Source of the DNA: Scybalenecus merdavium
Lineage (GTDB): Bacteria > Bacillota > Clostridia > Oscillospirales > Acutalibacteraceae
DNA length: 64,000 nucleotides
Direction of reading: 5' to 3'
NCBI GenBank assembly: GCA_018714405.1
Contig: DVNM01000002.1
Span: forward strand, 65,243-129,242
Positions 8,725-16,721 of the stretch are shown here, one piece after another. The position numbers and the translations under genes were made by a program. How positions within the stretch are numbered: position 1 is the stretch's first letter; each line of letters begins with the position of its first letter. The notes beneath the pieces were generated by a model. It had not been told where the DNA came from and did not search any database. It saw only the letters and a list, made by a program, of their open reading frames with translations.

Positions 8725-8773
8725 AAATATATGTGTTATATGAAGAATTTTATTATTAGAGAGGAGAATCAAT

Positions 8774-9181
8774 ATGTTTTGTCGAAATTGCGGAAGTCAA
8801 ATGGCAGATGTTGCCGCGATTTGTGTGAACTGCGGAACGCAGCGGGGAATGGGCGACCGGTTTTGTCCGAACTGCGGTGCATCTACAGCACCCGGTGCAC
8901 AGTATTGCCCGTCCTGCGGCCTGGCACTGGATCAGGCGCGCCCAAAATCTGGCAAGTCAAAAATCGCGGCCGGGCTGCTGGCAATTTTTCTGGGGCAGTT
9001 TGGCATACATAACTTTTATTTGGGCTATACCAACCGCGCCGTTACACAGCTTTTGGTTTCCATTTTGCTTTCGTGGACTTTTGTTGCGCCGCTTGGCATA
9101 TGGATTTGGGCGATCGTAGAGGCCGTTAAGATTTTTCAGGGCGAGATTCCGGATGCTGACGGAAGGCCTTTATCGGATTAA
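8774..9181 (+). CDS. Zinc-ribbon and TM2 domain membrane protein
   Basis: A 135-residue protein with two zinc ribbons (CRNCG...CVNCG at residues 2-20 and CPNCG...CPSCG at about 33-54) followed by a TM2 domain. That domain has two hydrophobic segments (IAAGLLAIFLGQFGIHNFYLGY and ISILLSW..PLGIWIWAIVEAV) with the usual HNFYLG turn. TM2 proteins sit in the membrane and their role is unknown. The site AGAGGAGAAT precedes the ATG at 8774. It stands alone between two terminators. Confidence 0.88.
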   Translation: MFCRNCGSQMADVAAICVNCGTQRGMGDRFCPNCGASTAPGAQYCPSCGLALDQARPKSGKSKIAAGLLAIFLGQFGIHNFYLGYTNRAVTQLLVSILLSWTFVAPLGIWIWAIVEAVKIFQGEIPDADGRPLSD

Positions 9182-9193
9182 GCAATTTTAACC

Positions 9194-9220
9194 CCCTCCT
9201 GTTTACGGCAGGAGGGTTTT
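9194..9220 (+). terminator. Intrinsic terminator after the TM2 gene
   Basis: CCCTCCTG pairs with CAGGAGGG across a 7-nt loop and is followed by TTTT. Confidence 0.85.
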
Positions 9221-9340
9221 GCTGTTTGTGCTCGGTGTTTTTACCGAAATACATGGTTCTATGGAAAAATAGCAGACTGGTACTGCGTTTGTACAGTATG
9301 TCGGCTGAAAAGATCGAAAGCACAAGCATAAAACAGAACA

Positions 9341-9375
9341 AAAACACCATGTATTTGGTAAATACATGGTGTTTT
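9341..9375. terminator. Bidirectional 16-bp hairpin
   Basis: AAAACACCATGTATTT pairs perfectly with AAATACATGGTGTTTT across the loop GGT. It can end the minus-strand tRNA-Leu transcript and any plus-strand read-through. The rest of 9221-9418 shows nothing I recognise. Confidence 0.8.
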
Positions 9376-9418
9376 ATGCTTGAATATAGTAATTTTTATA
9401 CCATACTCAATATTTCAT

Positions 9419-9505
9419 TGGTGCCGACAACCGGAATCGAACCGGTACGATATTTCTATCGAGGGATTTTAAGTCCCTTGCGTCTGCCTGTTCCGCCATG
9501 TCGGC
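9419..9505 (-). tRNA. tRNA-Leu, anticodon UAA
   Basis: On the minus strand the gene begins GCCGACA and ends TGTCGGCACCA, giving a perfect 7-bp acceptor stem with an encoded CCA. The anticodon stem GGGAC/ATCCC surrounds CTTAAAA, so the anticodon is TAA. A variable arm and GGTTCGATTCC T-arm are present. The 87-nt class II length fits leucine. Confidence 0.95.
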
Positions 9506-9519
9506 AAACTGCAAAAATT

Positions 9520-9548
9520 ATGATACTTGATTTTGGGTAAAAAGTCAA
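9520..9548 (-). promoter_or_regulatory. Sigma-A promoter for tRNA-Leu(UAA)
   Basis: On the minus strand, TTGACT (9548-9543), 17 bp, TATCAT (9525-9520), 14 bases before the tRNA 5' end. Confidence 0.75.
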
Positions 9549-9566
9549 GATAAAATAAATTTCGCG

Positions 9567-10742
9567 CTAGTCGTCGGCGTTTTTTTGCTCCGGCAGTTTA
9601 AAGTGTTTGGTCAGCGCCAGTTCAATTTCTTTGCGCCAGTCGGCCAGTTCGGCGCGCATGTCAGGCAGGGCATTTACAAAACCGTAGTGAATCAGCAAAG
9701 AGAAAATTTCTTTTAAATAACCGCGGTCGTTTTTGTCGGCGTTTTCAATCGCTTTCCAAATGGCCTTCAGTTTATCCGGGCGCAGGCGTTTCAGGTCGTC
9801 CAGCGTTTCGGCGCCGGTCGCATCCAAAATGGAGAACAACGATTCAAAAACCTCTTCAACTTTGTCACGGCTGACGTTTTCAAATAAGTCGTTTATCGTT
9901 TTTTCAAACAGGGTGCTTACATACTGCGGCTCATTTGCGTAAACAAAATCATCGCCGCGAATGTACCAGTTAAAGGCATGGTGCTGGCTGAGGCCGCTTT
10001 TGTCGCTTTCTACAACCAGAATTTTTTCATCGTGGCAAAACAGCTGACCCACAATGGAGCCCTCGGGCAGGATCGTGGTGATTTTCTCGTTTATGCGGTC
10101 ATGGCCGGCGGACTGGACAAAGCTTTCCTGAAAGCCCGGTCCGTCAAAATTATAAATATCTAAAACACGTTCGGCCTTTTTAACATTTTGAACCGCTGCG
10201 TATACGGCCAGATTACCGCCTTTGGAATGGCCGGTCAGGTGCACTTTTTCAAAGTGTTCGTCTAAAAAATCACGCAGATATTCGGCCGCCGCTTTTTGCG
10301 AAAAAACAGGAAAGGTAAAGGAGAGCATGGCTGACTCTTTCAGCCCAGCCAGCGTTTCGTCGGTGCCGCGAAAGGCCAGCACGCACTCGCCGGTCCTGGT
10401 CTTGAAACACGTTGCGGAAAATTGCTTTTCGTCTTCATTGGAGATAATGTTTTTATAACCGGAGACAAGCACGTTTTGGTAACGCGCCGTCATTGCCGCA
10501 TGGCTGAGCAAAAGGATAGACTTTTGCATGAGCGAAGAAAAGGTCCTGAATTCAGCGTCGCTTACGTTTTCCGTGATTTTTCGCCATATGTCGCTGATTA
10601 AAAGCCGCGTGTCAAAGGCAAAGCATTTTTCAAATTCAATGTAGGCAAACTGTGAAAACACAAGTGCATCTACAGCGTTGTACGGCTTATCATAAAAATT
10701 TTCATTTGCAAATTTGTCTATGTAATCAAATAAAGTATCCAT
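9567..10742 (-). CDS. DUF2974 (Mbeg1-like) alpha/beta hydrolase
   Basis: A 391-residue protein of the DUF2974/Mbeg1-like group of predicted lipase-type hydrolases. Seen: DNAVDALVFSQFAYIEF-type N-terminus, FRGTDETLAGLKE (oxyanion region) and the nucleophile elbow LTGHSKGGNLAVYAA at about residue 175, followed by NFDGPGF. The substrate is unknown and no signal peptide is seen. The ATG at 10742 lacks a clear binding site. It has its own promoter and a leader of about 80 bases, and lies between two divergent-end tRNA-Leu genes. Confidence 0.82.
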   Translation of the reverse strand: MDTLFDYIDKFANENFYDKPYNAVDALVFSQFAYIEFEKCFAFDTRLLISDIWRKITENVSDAEFRTFSSLMQKSILLLSHAAMTARYQNVLVSGYKNIISNEDEKQFSATCFKTRTGECVLAFRGTDETLAGLKESAMLSFTFPVFSQKAAAEYLRDFLDEHFEKVHLTGHSKGGNLAVYAAVQNVKKAERVLDIYNFDGPGFQESFVQSAGHDRINEKITTILPEGSIVGQLFCHDEKILVVESDKSGLSQHHAFNWYIRGDDFVYANEPQYVSTLFEKTINDLFENVSRDKVEEVFESLFSILDATGAETLDDLKRLRPDKLKAIWKAIENADKNDRGYLKEIFSLLIHYGFVNALPDMRAELADWRKEIELALTKHFKLPEQKNADD

Positions 10743-10826
10743 GCAACCAACTAGCTTAATTTTGTTTTGGCGCGTTCGGCGCCTGTATTACTGTACGGAT
10801 TTTATGTTATAAATAGAACAACATTT

Positions 10827-10855
10827 ATTATACCGTTGATAAAAAATATTTGCAA
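10827..10855 (-). promoter_or_regulatory. Sigma-A promoter for the DUF2974 gene
   Basis: On the minus strand, TTGCAA (10855-10850), 17 bp, perfect TATAAT (10832-10827). The promoter is back-to-back with the tRNA-Leu(CAA) promoter starting at 10861. Confidence 0.72.
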
Positions 10856-10860
10856 GCCGG

Positions 10861-10889
10861 TTGACACAAAACGTGCGGTGTTGTATAAT
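10861..10889 (+). promoter_or_regulatory. Perfect consensus promoter for tRNA-Leu(CAA)
   Basis: TTGACA, 17 bp, TATAAT: both hexamers match consensus. The tRNA starts 12 bases after the -10 box. Confidence 0.93.
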
Positions 10890-10900
10890 AACGTGGAAAT

Positions 10901-10987
10901 GCCGGTGTGTTGGAATTGGCAGACGAGACGGACTCAAAATCCGTTGCCCGCAAGGGCGTGCGGGTTCGACCCCCGCCACCGGCACCA
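10901..10987 (+). tRNA. tRNA-Leu, anticodon CAA
   Basis: Acceptor GCCGGTG pairs with CACCGGC and is followed by A and an encoded CCA. The anticodon stem CGGAC/ATCCG encloses CTCAAAA, so the anticodon is CAA. The long variable arm GCCCGCAAGGGC and T-arm GGGTTCGACCCC are clear; 87 nt in all. Confidence 0.96.
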
Positions 10988-10994
10988 AGTTAAG

Positions 10995-11029
10995 AGCTAC
11001 ATTTTGAATAATCAAAATGTAGCTTTTTC
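10995..11029 (+). terminator. Terminator after tRNA-Leu(CAA)
   Basis: A perfect 12-bp stem, AGCTACATTTTG/CAAAATGTAGCT, with a 6-nt loop is followed by TTTTTCTT. Confidence 0.9.
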
Positions 11030-11052
11030 TTATATTTGTAAACAGAAAAATG

Positions 11053-11086
11053 CTCTCCATGTTGTACCTTTGGTATGGAGAGTTTT
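11053..11086 (+). terminator. Second terminator-like hairpin
   Basis: CTCTCCAT pairs with ATGGAGAG across a 14-nt loop, followed by TTTTATTA. It may back up the tRNA terminator or mark the edge of the AT-rich island. Confidence 0.5.
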
Positions 11087-11125
11087 ATTAGTAACACGAA
11101 GATTTGTAGCTTCTTTATCAAAGTG

Positions 11126-11134
11126 TGGTATAAT
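11126..11134 (+). promoter_or_regulatory. Extended -10 promoter for the DUF4062 gene
   Basis: TGGTATAAT combines a TGN extension with a perfect TATAAT. The -35 is poor (TTGTAG at 19 bp). The leader to the start codon is about 60 bases. Confidence 0.55.
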
Positions 11135-11201
11135 TATGCTGTTATAGAAAAATGAGAACTCAACTTTATTGAAACATTTTATGAAAGATGGGGATTTTTC
11201 A

Positions 11202-12170
11202 ATGAAACATAATGTTACCATGTTTGACTTGTTGCTATCATGTCCTGGCGATGCATACAAAGAGTGTTATCCTGCAGTAAAGAGAGCAATTGAAAGAATT
11301 AATGCTGATCCACAAATTAGCAACTCAATATCTATATCTCTTAAACATTGGTCAACTAGTAGTTATCCTCAATCTGGAGGACAGGCGCAGAAATTACTAA
11401 ATTCTCAAATGGTTAATGATGCTGATATTGCTGTTGCAATCTTTTGGACAAGATTTGGCACTCCGACTGATGACTATGATTCAGGAACTGAAGAAGAAAT
11501 AGATTTATTAATAAAAAACAACAGACAGGTTTTTCTCTATTTTCTTGATAAACCAATACCTCCGTCTATTACTGATTCGCCGGAATATGCCGAAAATCGC
11601 AAAAAAATTACTCTTTTTCAAAAGAAGTATGATGGATTATACTATATTGTAAAAGATGAAAATGATCTACAAGAAAAGATCGTAGATCATCTCAAACTGT
11701 ATTTTTCAAAAAACAATAAAACAAATTCGTGGTATAGAAGTGACACGGGAAAAAAAGTATCGCCTACAGAATTATTGAAATACGGCAATGTGACAGCTCA
11801 ACTTGATGGAACAGTTGCACGTGTTGAAGTTTGCAAGCCTGATGGCAAAACGGCATATGCGGAGATAGATATAAAAAATAATTCTGCAAGTCGCATTGTT
11901 GCGGAAGGATTTCCCCAAGAATATGTTATCGACATTCCGAAAAACAGTATAATTAGCAAAAAAGATCGTGCAACTATAATTAAAGGTATTCCATACAGGG
12001 TTGAATTTTACTTGCTAAAATTTAACGGATATGTCCAAGCTATATATGATATGAATAATAAACTTCAAGATATAAATATACAGGCACCAGCTGGAATGAC
12101 AGCATTTGTTGACACTACAAATAATAAAATAGGCATTGTAAATAAAGATGACATACAGATGGAAATTTAG
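11202..12170 (+). CDS. DUF4062 domain protein (TIR-like fold), possible defence gene
   Basis: A 322-residue protein. Residues 1-165 form a DUF4062-type domain: FDLLLSCPGD, HWSTSSYPQSGG, AIFWTRFGTPTDD, SGTEEEID and VFLYFLDKPIPPS, with the Rossmann-like strand pattern of TIR-related domains often found in immunity proteins. Residues about 185-322 are beta-rich and not recognised. ATG 11202 is chosen over upstream in-frame starts because GGGG lies 8 bases before it. The gene is clearly AT-rich beside its neighbours and follows a tRNA, both signs of transfer. A defence role is inference only; no effector or partner gene is adjacent. Confidence 0.75.
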   Translation: MKHNVTMFDLLLSCPGDAYKECYPAVKRAIERINADPQISNSISISLKHWSTSSYPQSGGQAQKLLNSQMVNDADIAVAIFWTRFGTPTDDYDSGTEEEIDLLIKNNRQVFLYFLDKPIPPSITDSPEYAENRKKITLFQKKYDGLYYIVKDENDLQEKIVDHLKLYFSKNNKTNSWYRSDTGKKVSPTELLKYGNVTAQLDGTVARVEVCKPDGKTAYAEIDIKNNSASRIVAEGFPQEYVIDIPKNSIISKKDRATIIKGIPYRVEFYLLKFNGYVQAIYDMNNKLQDINIQAPAGMTAFVDTTNNKIGIVNKDDIQMEI

Positions 12171-12391
12171 AACTTGAAAGTAAAACACTAAAAATCGTAA
12201 AATTATTAAGAAAACGAAAATGTCCTGTTTTGACTCTGCAAGTCCTATTTTTGTGGGTATCTATTTTGTCAACATAACCCACGTCGTCGTGAACTTTGTA
12301 GTTTGCGATGGCGATTTTTATTATGCAATGAAATTATTAAATTATAGAACCCGCCGTATTTGTAATCATTGTAGGAAGAAGTCCTAATGAT
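12171..12391. other. AT-rich intergenic stretch, nothing recognised
   Basis: No gene, clear hairpin or promoter is seen. Short minus-strand segments such as KVHDDVGYVDKIDTHKN can be read between stops and may be decayed coding sequence, but I cannot assign them. Confidence 0.4.
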
Positions 12392-13179
12392 TTAAACGCG
12401 GAATAAACGGTCAAACATTTGGTTTGACTTTTCTGCAAATTCTTTGGGTGTGGAGATACTGCTTTTCAGACCGACTGTTTCCCAGGTCGCTGCCCATAGA
12501 AGATAGGGCTTTAACGCCAGCTCATTTAGAACCTGAAAATGTATTCCGTCACGAATGAGCAGACCGTCACAAGCCAGTTTTTTACTATCGAAATAAAGTC
12601 TGGCACCAGTAATATACGGTGTATCCTGATTTGTGATGATTTTACCGCAGTTTTTAGATAAGACGATCGTTTCACTGGCTGGTGAACCGTCCGACAGCAT
12701 GATAAAATTGCGAAAATCATCGGGATCTGCAAGTCTCTGGCCGATTGGTGACTTTTCCCAGTTTGGTTTTTCATTCTTTAAAATATTCCAGCATTTTAAA
12801 CACTGGTCTTTCTCTATGCTTTTCCAATTCTCGTATGTTGTCGTATGCACCAGTACATCTGGTTCATATTTTCTTAGAAATGGATCGTCAAACCGATGCC
12901 CGTCATATATTTTTTGTGCATTTTCCAGGTCGCTTTGTGTAATGGATAAAATGATGTTTTTTGCCTGCATGTCTGAAATTGCAGAAAATCACAAACAGAC
13001 ATTTCCCATTGGGGCTGGTGTTTGCTGACCTTTACAGTGTAGGGAATTGCCTGGCTGCCTACCAGCATTTTATATGCGTCTGAATCTGTCAGGCAATATA
13101 CCATCCATGTATCGTCATAAACCTGACCGGTAGCTGGATTTATTTGCGACTTTTTATAATTATCTGTTCTATAAATCAT
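12392..13179 (-). pseudogene. Unrecognised gene broken by a frameshift
   Basis: Two minus-strand frames look like one gene. The first (start 13179) gives about 64 residues ending WEMSVCDF. The second continues SAISDMQAKNIILS... to the stop at 12392, for about 262 residues in all. A one-base loss near 12985, beside a TTTT run, would explain the break. The second part contains VHTTTYENWKSIE and GARLYFDSKKLACDGLLIRDG, which faintly recall ADP-ribosyltransferase-fold proteins such as KptA or DarT; I do not claim this. It shares the AT-rich character of the DUF4062 gene. The second frame may still be translated from ATG 12970. Confidence 0.6.
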
Positions 13180-13182
13180 CTT

Positions 13183-14505
13183 TTATTTTGTATGTTCCTT
13201 TTTCCACGCCTTGATCTGTTCAAGGCGTGTTTTAAATTTTGTCTCTAGTCCTTCGTCGGTCGGCTCATAATATACGCGGCCTAAAAGTGAATCCGGCAGG
13301 CACTGCATATTGGTCAGCTTATCTTCCGTATTGTGCGCATACTGGTAGCCCTTGCCGTAATCCAGCTCTTTCATCAGGCGCGTGGGCGCATTGCGGATCA
13401 CAAGCGGCACCGGTTCCGCCAGCTGCGAAAGCGCGTCCTTTTTGGCGTGTTCGTAGGCTGTGTAGAGAGCGTTGGACTTTGGCGCAAGGGAAAGGTAAAC
13501 AACCGCCTGTGTCAAATGCACAGTGCACTCCGGCATGCCGATAAAATGACAAGCCTGGTAAGCGGCAACGGCTAGCTCCAGTGCACGCGGGTCAGCCAGG
13601 CCGACATCCTCACTGGCAAAGCGTGTAACGCGCCGGGCAACATAAAGCGGGTCCTCGCCGGCTTCCAGCATGCGGGCCAGCCAGTAAACGGCGGCGTCCG
13701 GGTCGGAGTTGCGCATGGATTTATGCAGGGCAGAGATCAGGTTATAATGTTCCTCACCGTTTTTGTCGTAAAGCAGCGACTTTTTGGAAGTGCACTGTTC
13801 AACGGTTTCGGGTGTTACGGTAATCGTGTCATTCTGTACATCGCCGTTCAAAACCACCATTTCCAGTGTGGAAAGGGCAGCGCGTGCGTCACCGTTTGCA
13901 AAGTTTGCAATCGCTTCCAGCAGGTCGGGTTGAATCTCTATATGCTGGCCGCCAAAGCCGCGCGGGTCTGTCAGCGCACGCTGCAGCAGCTGCACCAGTT
14001 CCTGCGGCTTCAGACTCTGCAGCACAAACACTTTACAGCGCGACAAAAGTGCTCCGTTGACTTCAAACGAGGGGTTCTCCGTCGTCGCGCCGATCAAAAT
14101 GATGCTGCCTTTTTCCACAAACGGCAAAAAAGCATCCTGCTGTGCTTTGTTGAAACGGTGGATCTCGTCCACGAACACGATCGTTTTTTCGCCGAATTTT
14201 CGGTTGTTTTCCGCCTGCTGCATCACTGTGCGTATCTCTTTAATGCCGCTTGTCACGGCGGAAAAGTCAATAAACTGTGCTTTTGTGTGGTTTGCGATCA
14301 CGCGCGCCAGCGTGGTTTTGCCGACGCCGGGCGGGCCCCAAAAAATCATGGAAGAGATCTGGTCGCTTTCGATCAGCCGCCGCAGCACCTTCCCTTCGCC
14401 CAGCAAGTGTGACTGTCCTACCACTTCATCAAGCGTCTGCGGCCGTAGGCGCGCGGCCAGCGGAGAGGCGTTCGTCTGCTCAAAAAACGTGGTTTGTTCG
14501 TCCAT
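13183..14505 (-). CDS. rarA: Replication-associated recombination protein A (AAA ATPase)
   Basis: A 440-residue AAA+ ATPase of the RarA/MgsA/WRNIP1 family that acts at stalled replication forks. Seen: LAARLRPQTLDEVVGQSHLLG, Walker A WGPPGVGKTTLAR at about residue 55, Walker B VFVDEIHRFNKAQQDAFLP, sensor 1 IGATTENPSFEVN, and the C-terminal DYGKGYQYAHN motif. The frame extends 36 codons further, but ATG 14505 follows AAAGGAGGAACC at ideal spacing. It is divergent from lysR and has its own promoter. Confidence 0.95.
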   Translation of the reverse strand: MDEQTTFFEQTNASPLAARLRPQTLDEVVGQSHLLGEGKVLRRLIESDQISSMIFWGPPGVGKTTLARVIANHTKAQFIDFSAVTSGIKEIRTVMQQAENNRKFGEKTIVFVDEIHRFNKAQQDAFLPFVEKGSIILIGATTENPSFEVNGALLSRCKVFVLQSLKPQELVQLLQRALTDPRGFGGQHIEIQPDLLEAIANFANGDARAALSTLEMVVLNGDVQNDTITVTPETVEQCTSKKSLLYDKNGEEHYNLISALHKSMRNSDPDAAVYWLARMLEAGEDPLYVARRVTRFASEDVGLADPRALELAVAAYQACHFIGMPECTVHLTQAVVYLSLAPKSNALYTAYEHAKKDALSQLAEPVPLVIRNAPTRLMKELDYGKGYQYAHNTEDKLTNMQCLPDSLLGRVYYEPTDEGLETKFKTRLEQIKAWKKEHTK

Positions 14506-14551
14506 ATCGGTTCCTCCTTTGCCTTTTTCTTGACATACTCTTTCCAAACCC

Positions 14552-14579
14552 ATTATACTATAGCTGTAAAATAAATCAA
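14552..14579 (-). promoter_or_regulatory. Sigma-A promoter for rarA
   Basis: On the minus strand, TTGATT (14579-14574), 16 bp, perfect TATAAT (14557-14552). Confidence 0.7.
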
Positions 14580-14670
14580 GAAATGACGATTTACTGTGCC
14601 AAAATCCGTACATATCAGGCAGTAAGCCGGTTTGGCAGGGTGGCGTATTTTAATGATTTAAGGAGTTTGT

Positions 14671-15561
14671 ATGGAACTGCGTGTATTGAAATATTTTTTA
14701 ATGGTTGCCCGGGAAGAAAACATTACCAAAGCAGCCGCGGTTTTGCACGTTACACAGCCGACTTTGTCGAGGCAGCTGATGCAGCTGGAAGAAGAGCTTG
14801 GCGTAAAGCTGTTTCATCGCAGCAATCATAATATCGTCCTTACAGAGGAAGGCATGCTTTTAAAGCAGCGCGCACAGGATATCGTTGCGCTGGCTGACCG
14901 GACAAAGCGCGATTTTCTGAATAAAACAGACGGCCTTACCGGCGAGATCTCGATCGGCAGCGGCGAATTTCAGTCCACAGCGCTTTTAGCCGAGATCATT
15001 GCGGCTTTCCATCAGAAATATCCCAGTGTGCAGTATTCGCTTTACAGCGGCAATGCAGAAAATATAGCTGACTATATTGAGCGCGGTTTTTTGGATATGG
15101 GGCTGATGTCGGAGCCGGTGGATATTCGAAAATATAATTTTATTTCCCTGCCTTGCAAAGAGGTTTGGGGTGTATGGGCCGCTAAGGATTCTGACTTTGC
15201 CAAGCTGCCGTGCGTACGGCCGCAAGATCTGGAAAACCAGTCACTTATCATGGCAAACAGTACTTTTGCGCGCAGTCTGCTGGGAACGTGGCTCGGCGAT
15301 GCACAAAAGCGTGTGCAGATCGTGGCCACCGGCAATCTGCTTTATAACATGGCCGTCCTTGCCAACAGCGGTTTGGGCGCGGTGCTGGGTATACGACTGA
15401 ATTGCATTTATAATGATTTGTGCTTTCGTCCGCTGGAACCAAGTCTGGAAACGGGTACTGTCCTGGCCTGGCGCAAAGAGCAGCTGTTTTCTCCGGCCGG
15501 CGATGCTTTTATTGATTTTGCTAAGACATACATAAAACGCATTTCTGAAGATGCGATATAG
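14671..15561 (+). CDS. LysR family transcriptional regulator
   Basis: A 296-residue LTTR. The N-terminal helix-turn-helix (residues 1-60: LKYFLMVAREENITKAAAVLHVTQPTLSRQLMQLEEELGVKLFHR) is followed by a periplasmic-binding-like effector domain (from about residue 90, ISIGSGEFQSTALLAEIIAAFHQKYP). The site AAGGAG precedes ATG 14671. It heads the redox cluster and is the likely regulator, although a separate promoter and a terminator-like hairpin precede the next gene. The effector is unknown. Confidence 0.92.
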   Translation: MELRVLKYFLMVAREENITKAAAVLHVTQPTLSRQLMQLEEELGVKLFHRSNHNIVLTEEGMLLKQRAQDIVALADRTKRDFLNKTDGLTGEISIGSGEFQSTALLAEIIAAFHQKYPSVQYSLYSGNAENIADYIERGFLDMGLMSEPVDIRKYNFISLPCKEVWGVWAAKDSDFAKLPCVRPQDLENQSLIMANSTFARSLLGTWLGDAQKRVQIVATGNLLYNMAVLANSGLGAVLGIRLNCIYNDLCFRPLEPSLETGTVLAWRKEQLFSPAGDAFIDFAKTYIKRISEDAI

Positions 15562-15565
15562 GTAT

Positions 15566-15594
15566 TAGACATGCTGAATGCGGCATGTTACAAT
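15566..15594 (+). promoter_or_regulatory. Promoter for the merR-flavodoxin operon
   Basis: TAGACA, 17 bp, TACAAT. The spacer carries an inverted repeat, ACATGC (15569-15574) and GCATGT (15583-15588), between the -35 and -10 boxes, where MerR-type regulators usually bind. Confidence 0.6.
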
Positions 15595-15596
15595 GT

Positions 15597-15625
15597 AGGT
15601 GTCCTGAGAAGGGCGCCTATATTTT
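15597..15625 (+). terminator. Terminator-like hairpin overlapping the transcription start
   Basis: AGGTGTCC pairs with GGGCGCCT (two G-T pairs) and is followed by ATATTTTTATAT. The predicted start from the promoter at 15566 is near 15601, inside the left arm, so only read-through from lysR would form the full stem. Confidence 0.55.
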
Positions 15626-15646
15626 TATATATTAGAAGGACAGAGC

Positions 15647-16000
15647 ATGACGATTTTTGAAGCAAGTGAAAAATATAAAATACCCCTGGAACTTTTGCGG
15701 GAATACGAGTCGTGGGGACTCTGCGGCGCAGTTAAAAAAGTAATGGGTGCCTGGCAGTATGATGATTCTGATTTGGAAAAACTGAGCCTGATCATAACGC
15801 TGAACGAGGTGGGTTTTACGACGCAGGAAATCGAGCAGTACATGAACCTTGTACTGCAGGGTGATGCAACGCAGGCCCAGCGTTTGCAGATGTTGGATCA
15901 AAAACGGAATTTTGCATTGGATGAGATCCATTTTCGGGAAAAACAGTTGGAGCGGCTTGATTATCTTCGCCACAAAATCCGTACGCTTCCAAAACACTAA
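15647..16000 (+). CDS. MerR family transcriptional regulator
   Basis: A 117-residue DNA-binding protein with an N-terminal MerR-type winged helix (TIFEASEKYKIPLELLREYESWGL) and a long C-terminal helix for dimerisation (HFREKQLERLDYLRHKI). No cysteine metal-binding loop is present, so it is not a mercury-type sensor; redox or small-molecule sensing is more likely (inference). The site AGAAGGACAG precedes ATG 15647. An inverted repeat in its own promoter suggests autoregulation. Confidence 0.82.
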   Translation: MTIFEASEKYKIPLELLREYESWGLCGAVKKVMGAWQYDDSDLEKLSLIITLNEVGFTTQEIEQYMNLVLQGDATQAQRLQMLDQKRNFALDEIHFREKQLERLDYLRHKIRTLPKH

Positions 16001-16063
16001 AGTGTAAAACTGTATTGCAAATTGTTATACAGTAAAAATAATTCAACAAAGGAGTTTTATATC

Positions 16064-16699
16064 ATGAAAAAAATAGCTGCATTTTTAACGGTCTGTCTGT
16101 TGCTCTTTTCCTTAAGCGCCTGCGCCGGTACTGCGCAGGAAAGCGAAGGCGATACGCAGCCGCAGACGAATGCTTCCGCACCGTCAGATACGGCGCAGGC
16201 ACAGTCTGATACGTCCGGTTCTTCCGATGCGATCGTCGTTTATTTTTCCTGGTCCGGTAACACACAGGCAGTTGCGCAGGAAATTCAGCGCCAGACCGGT
16301 GCAGACATATTTGAAATCACGCCGCAGACGCCATACACGGATGACTACGACACGCTGGTCGATCTGGCGCAGCAGGAGCAAAGAGAGGATGCCCGCCCGG
16401 CAATCAGCGGCAGCGTCGATCTTTCCGGTTATGACACGGTGTACCTTGGCTATCCAAACTGGTGGGGCGATATGCCGATGATCTTGTATACGTTCCTGGA
16501 CACATATGATCTTTCAGGCAAAACTGTGGCGCCGTTTGTAACGAGCGGGGGCAGCGGCTTTTCCAACACGCTGGACACGATCGCACAGCTTGAACCGAAT
16601 GCATCGGTGACGGATGGCCTGGCGCTCGGCAGTTCGCAGGCAGATGACTGCAGCAGCGATGTCGCCGACTGGCTTTCCGAAATCGGTTTGGCTTCTTGA
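16064..16699 (+). CDS. Flavodoxin-like lipoprotein
   Basis: A 211-residue exported protein. The N-terminus is a lipoprotein signal with the lipobox LSAC (Cys at about residue 23), followed by a Ser/Thr/Gln-rich linker and a flavodoxin fold. Seen: VVYFSWSGNTQAVAQEI (FMN phosphate loop), YPNWWGDMPMILYTFL and FVTSGGSGFSN. It would be anchored on the outer face of the membrane and carry FMN. ATG 16064 follows AAAGGAG; the upstream in-frame start is rejected. It is the first of three flavin-binding proteins in a row. Confidence 0.88.
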   Translation: MKKIAAFLTVCLLLFSLSACAGTAQESEGDTQPQTNASAPSDTAQAQSDTSGSSDAIVVYFSWSGNTQAVAQEIQRQTGADIFEITPQTPYTDDYDTLVDLAQQEQREDARPAISGSVDLSGYDTVYLGYPNWWGDMPMILYTFLDTYDLSGKTVAPFVTSGGSGFSNTLDTIAQLEPNASVTDGLALGSSQADDCSSDVADWLSEIGLAS

Positions 16700-16721
16700 T
16701 GTACAATAAGGGGATGAAATC

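Noticed and set aside
9226..9540. 104-codon frame between the TM2 gene and the hydrolase gene
   Set aside because: It crosses a 16-bp terminator hairpin and the antisense strand of tRNA-Leu.
10767..11147. 126-codon frame over tRNA-Leu(CAA)
   Set aside because: It reads through the tRNA, its promoter and its terminator.
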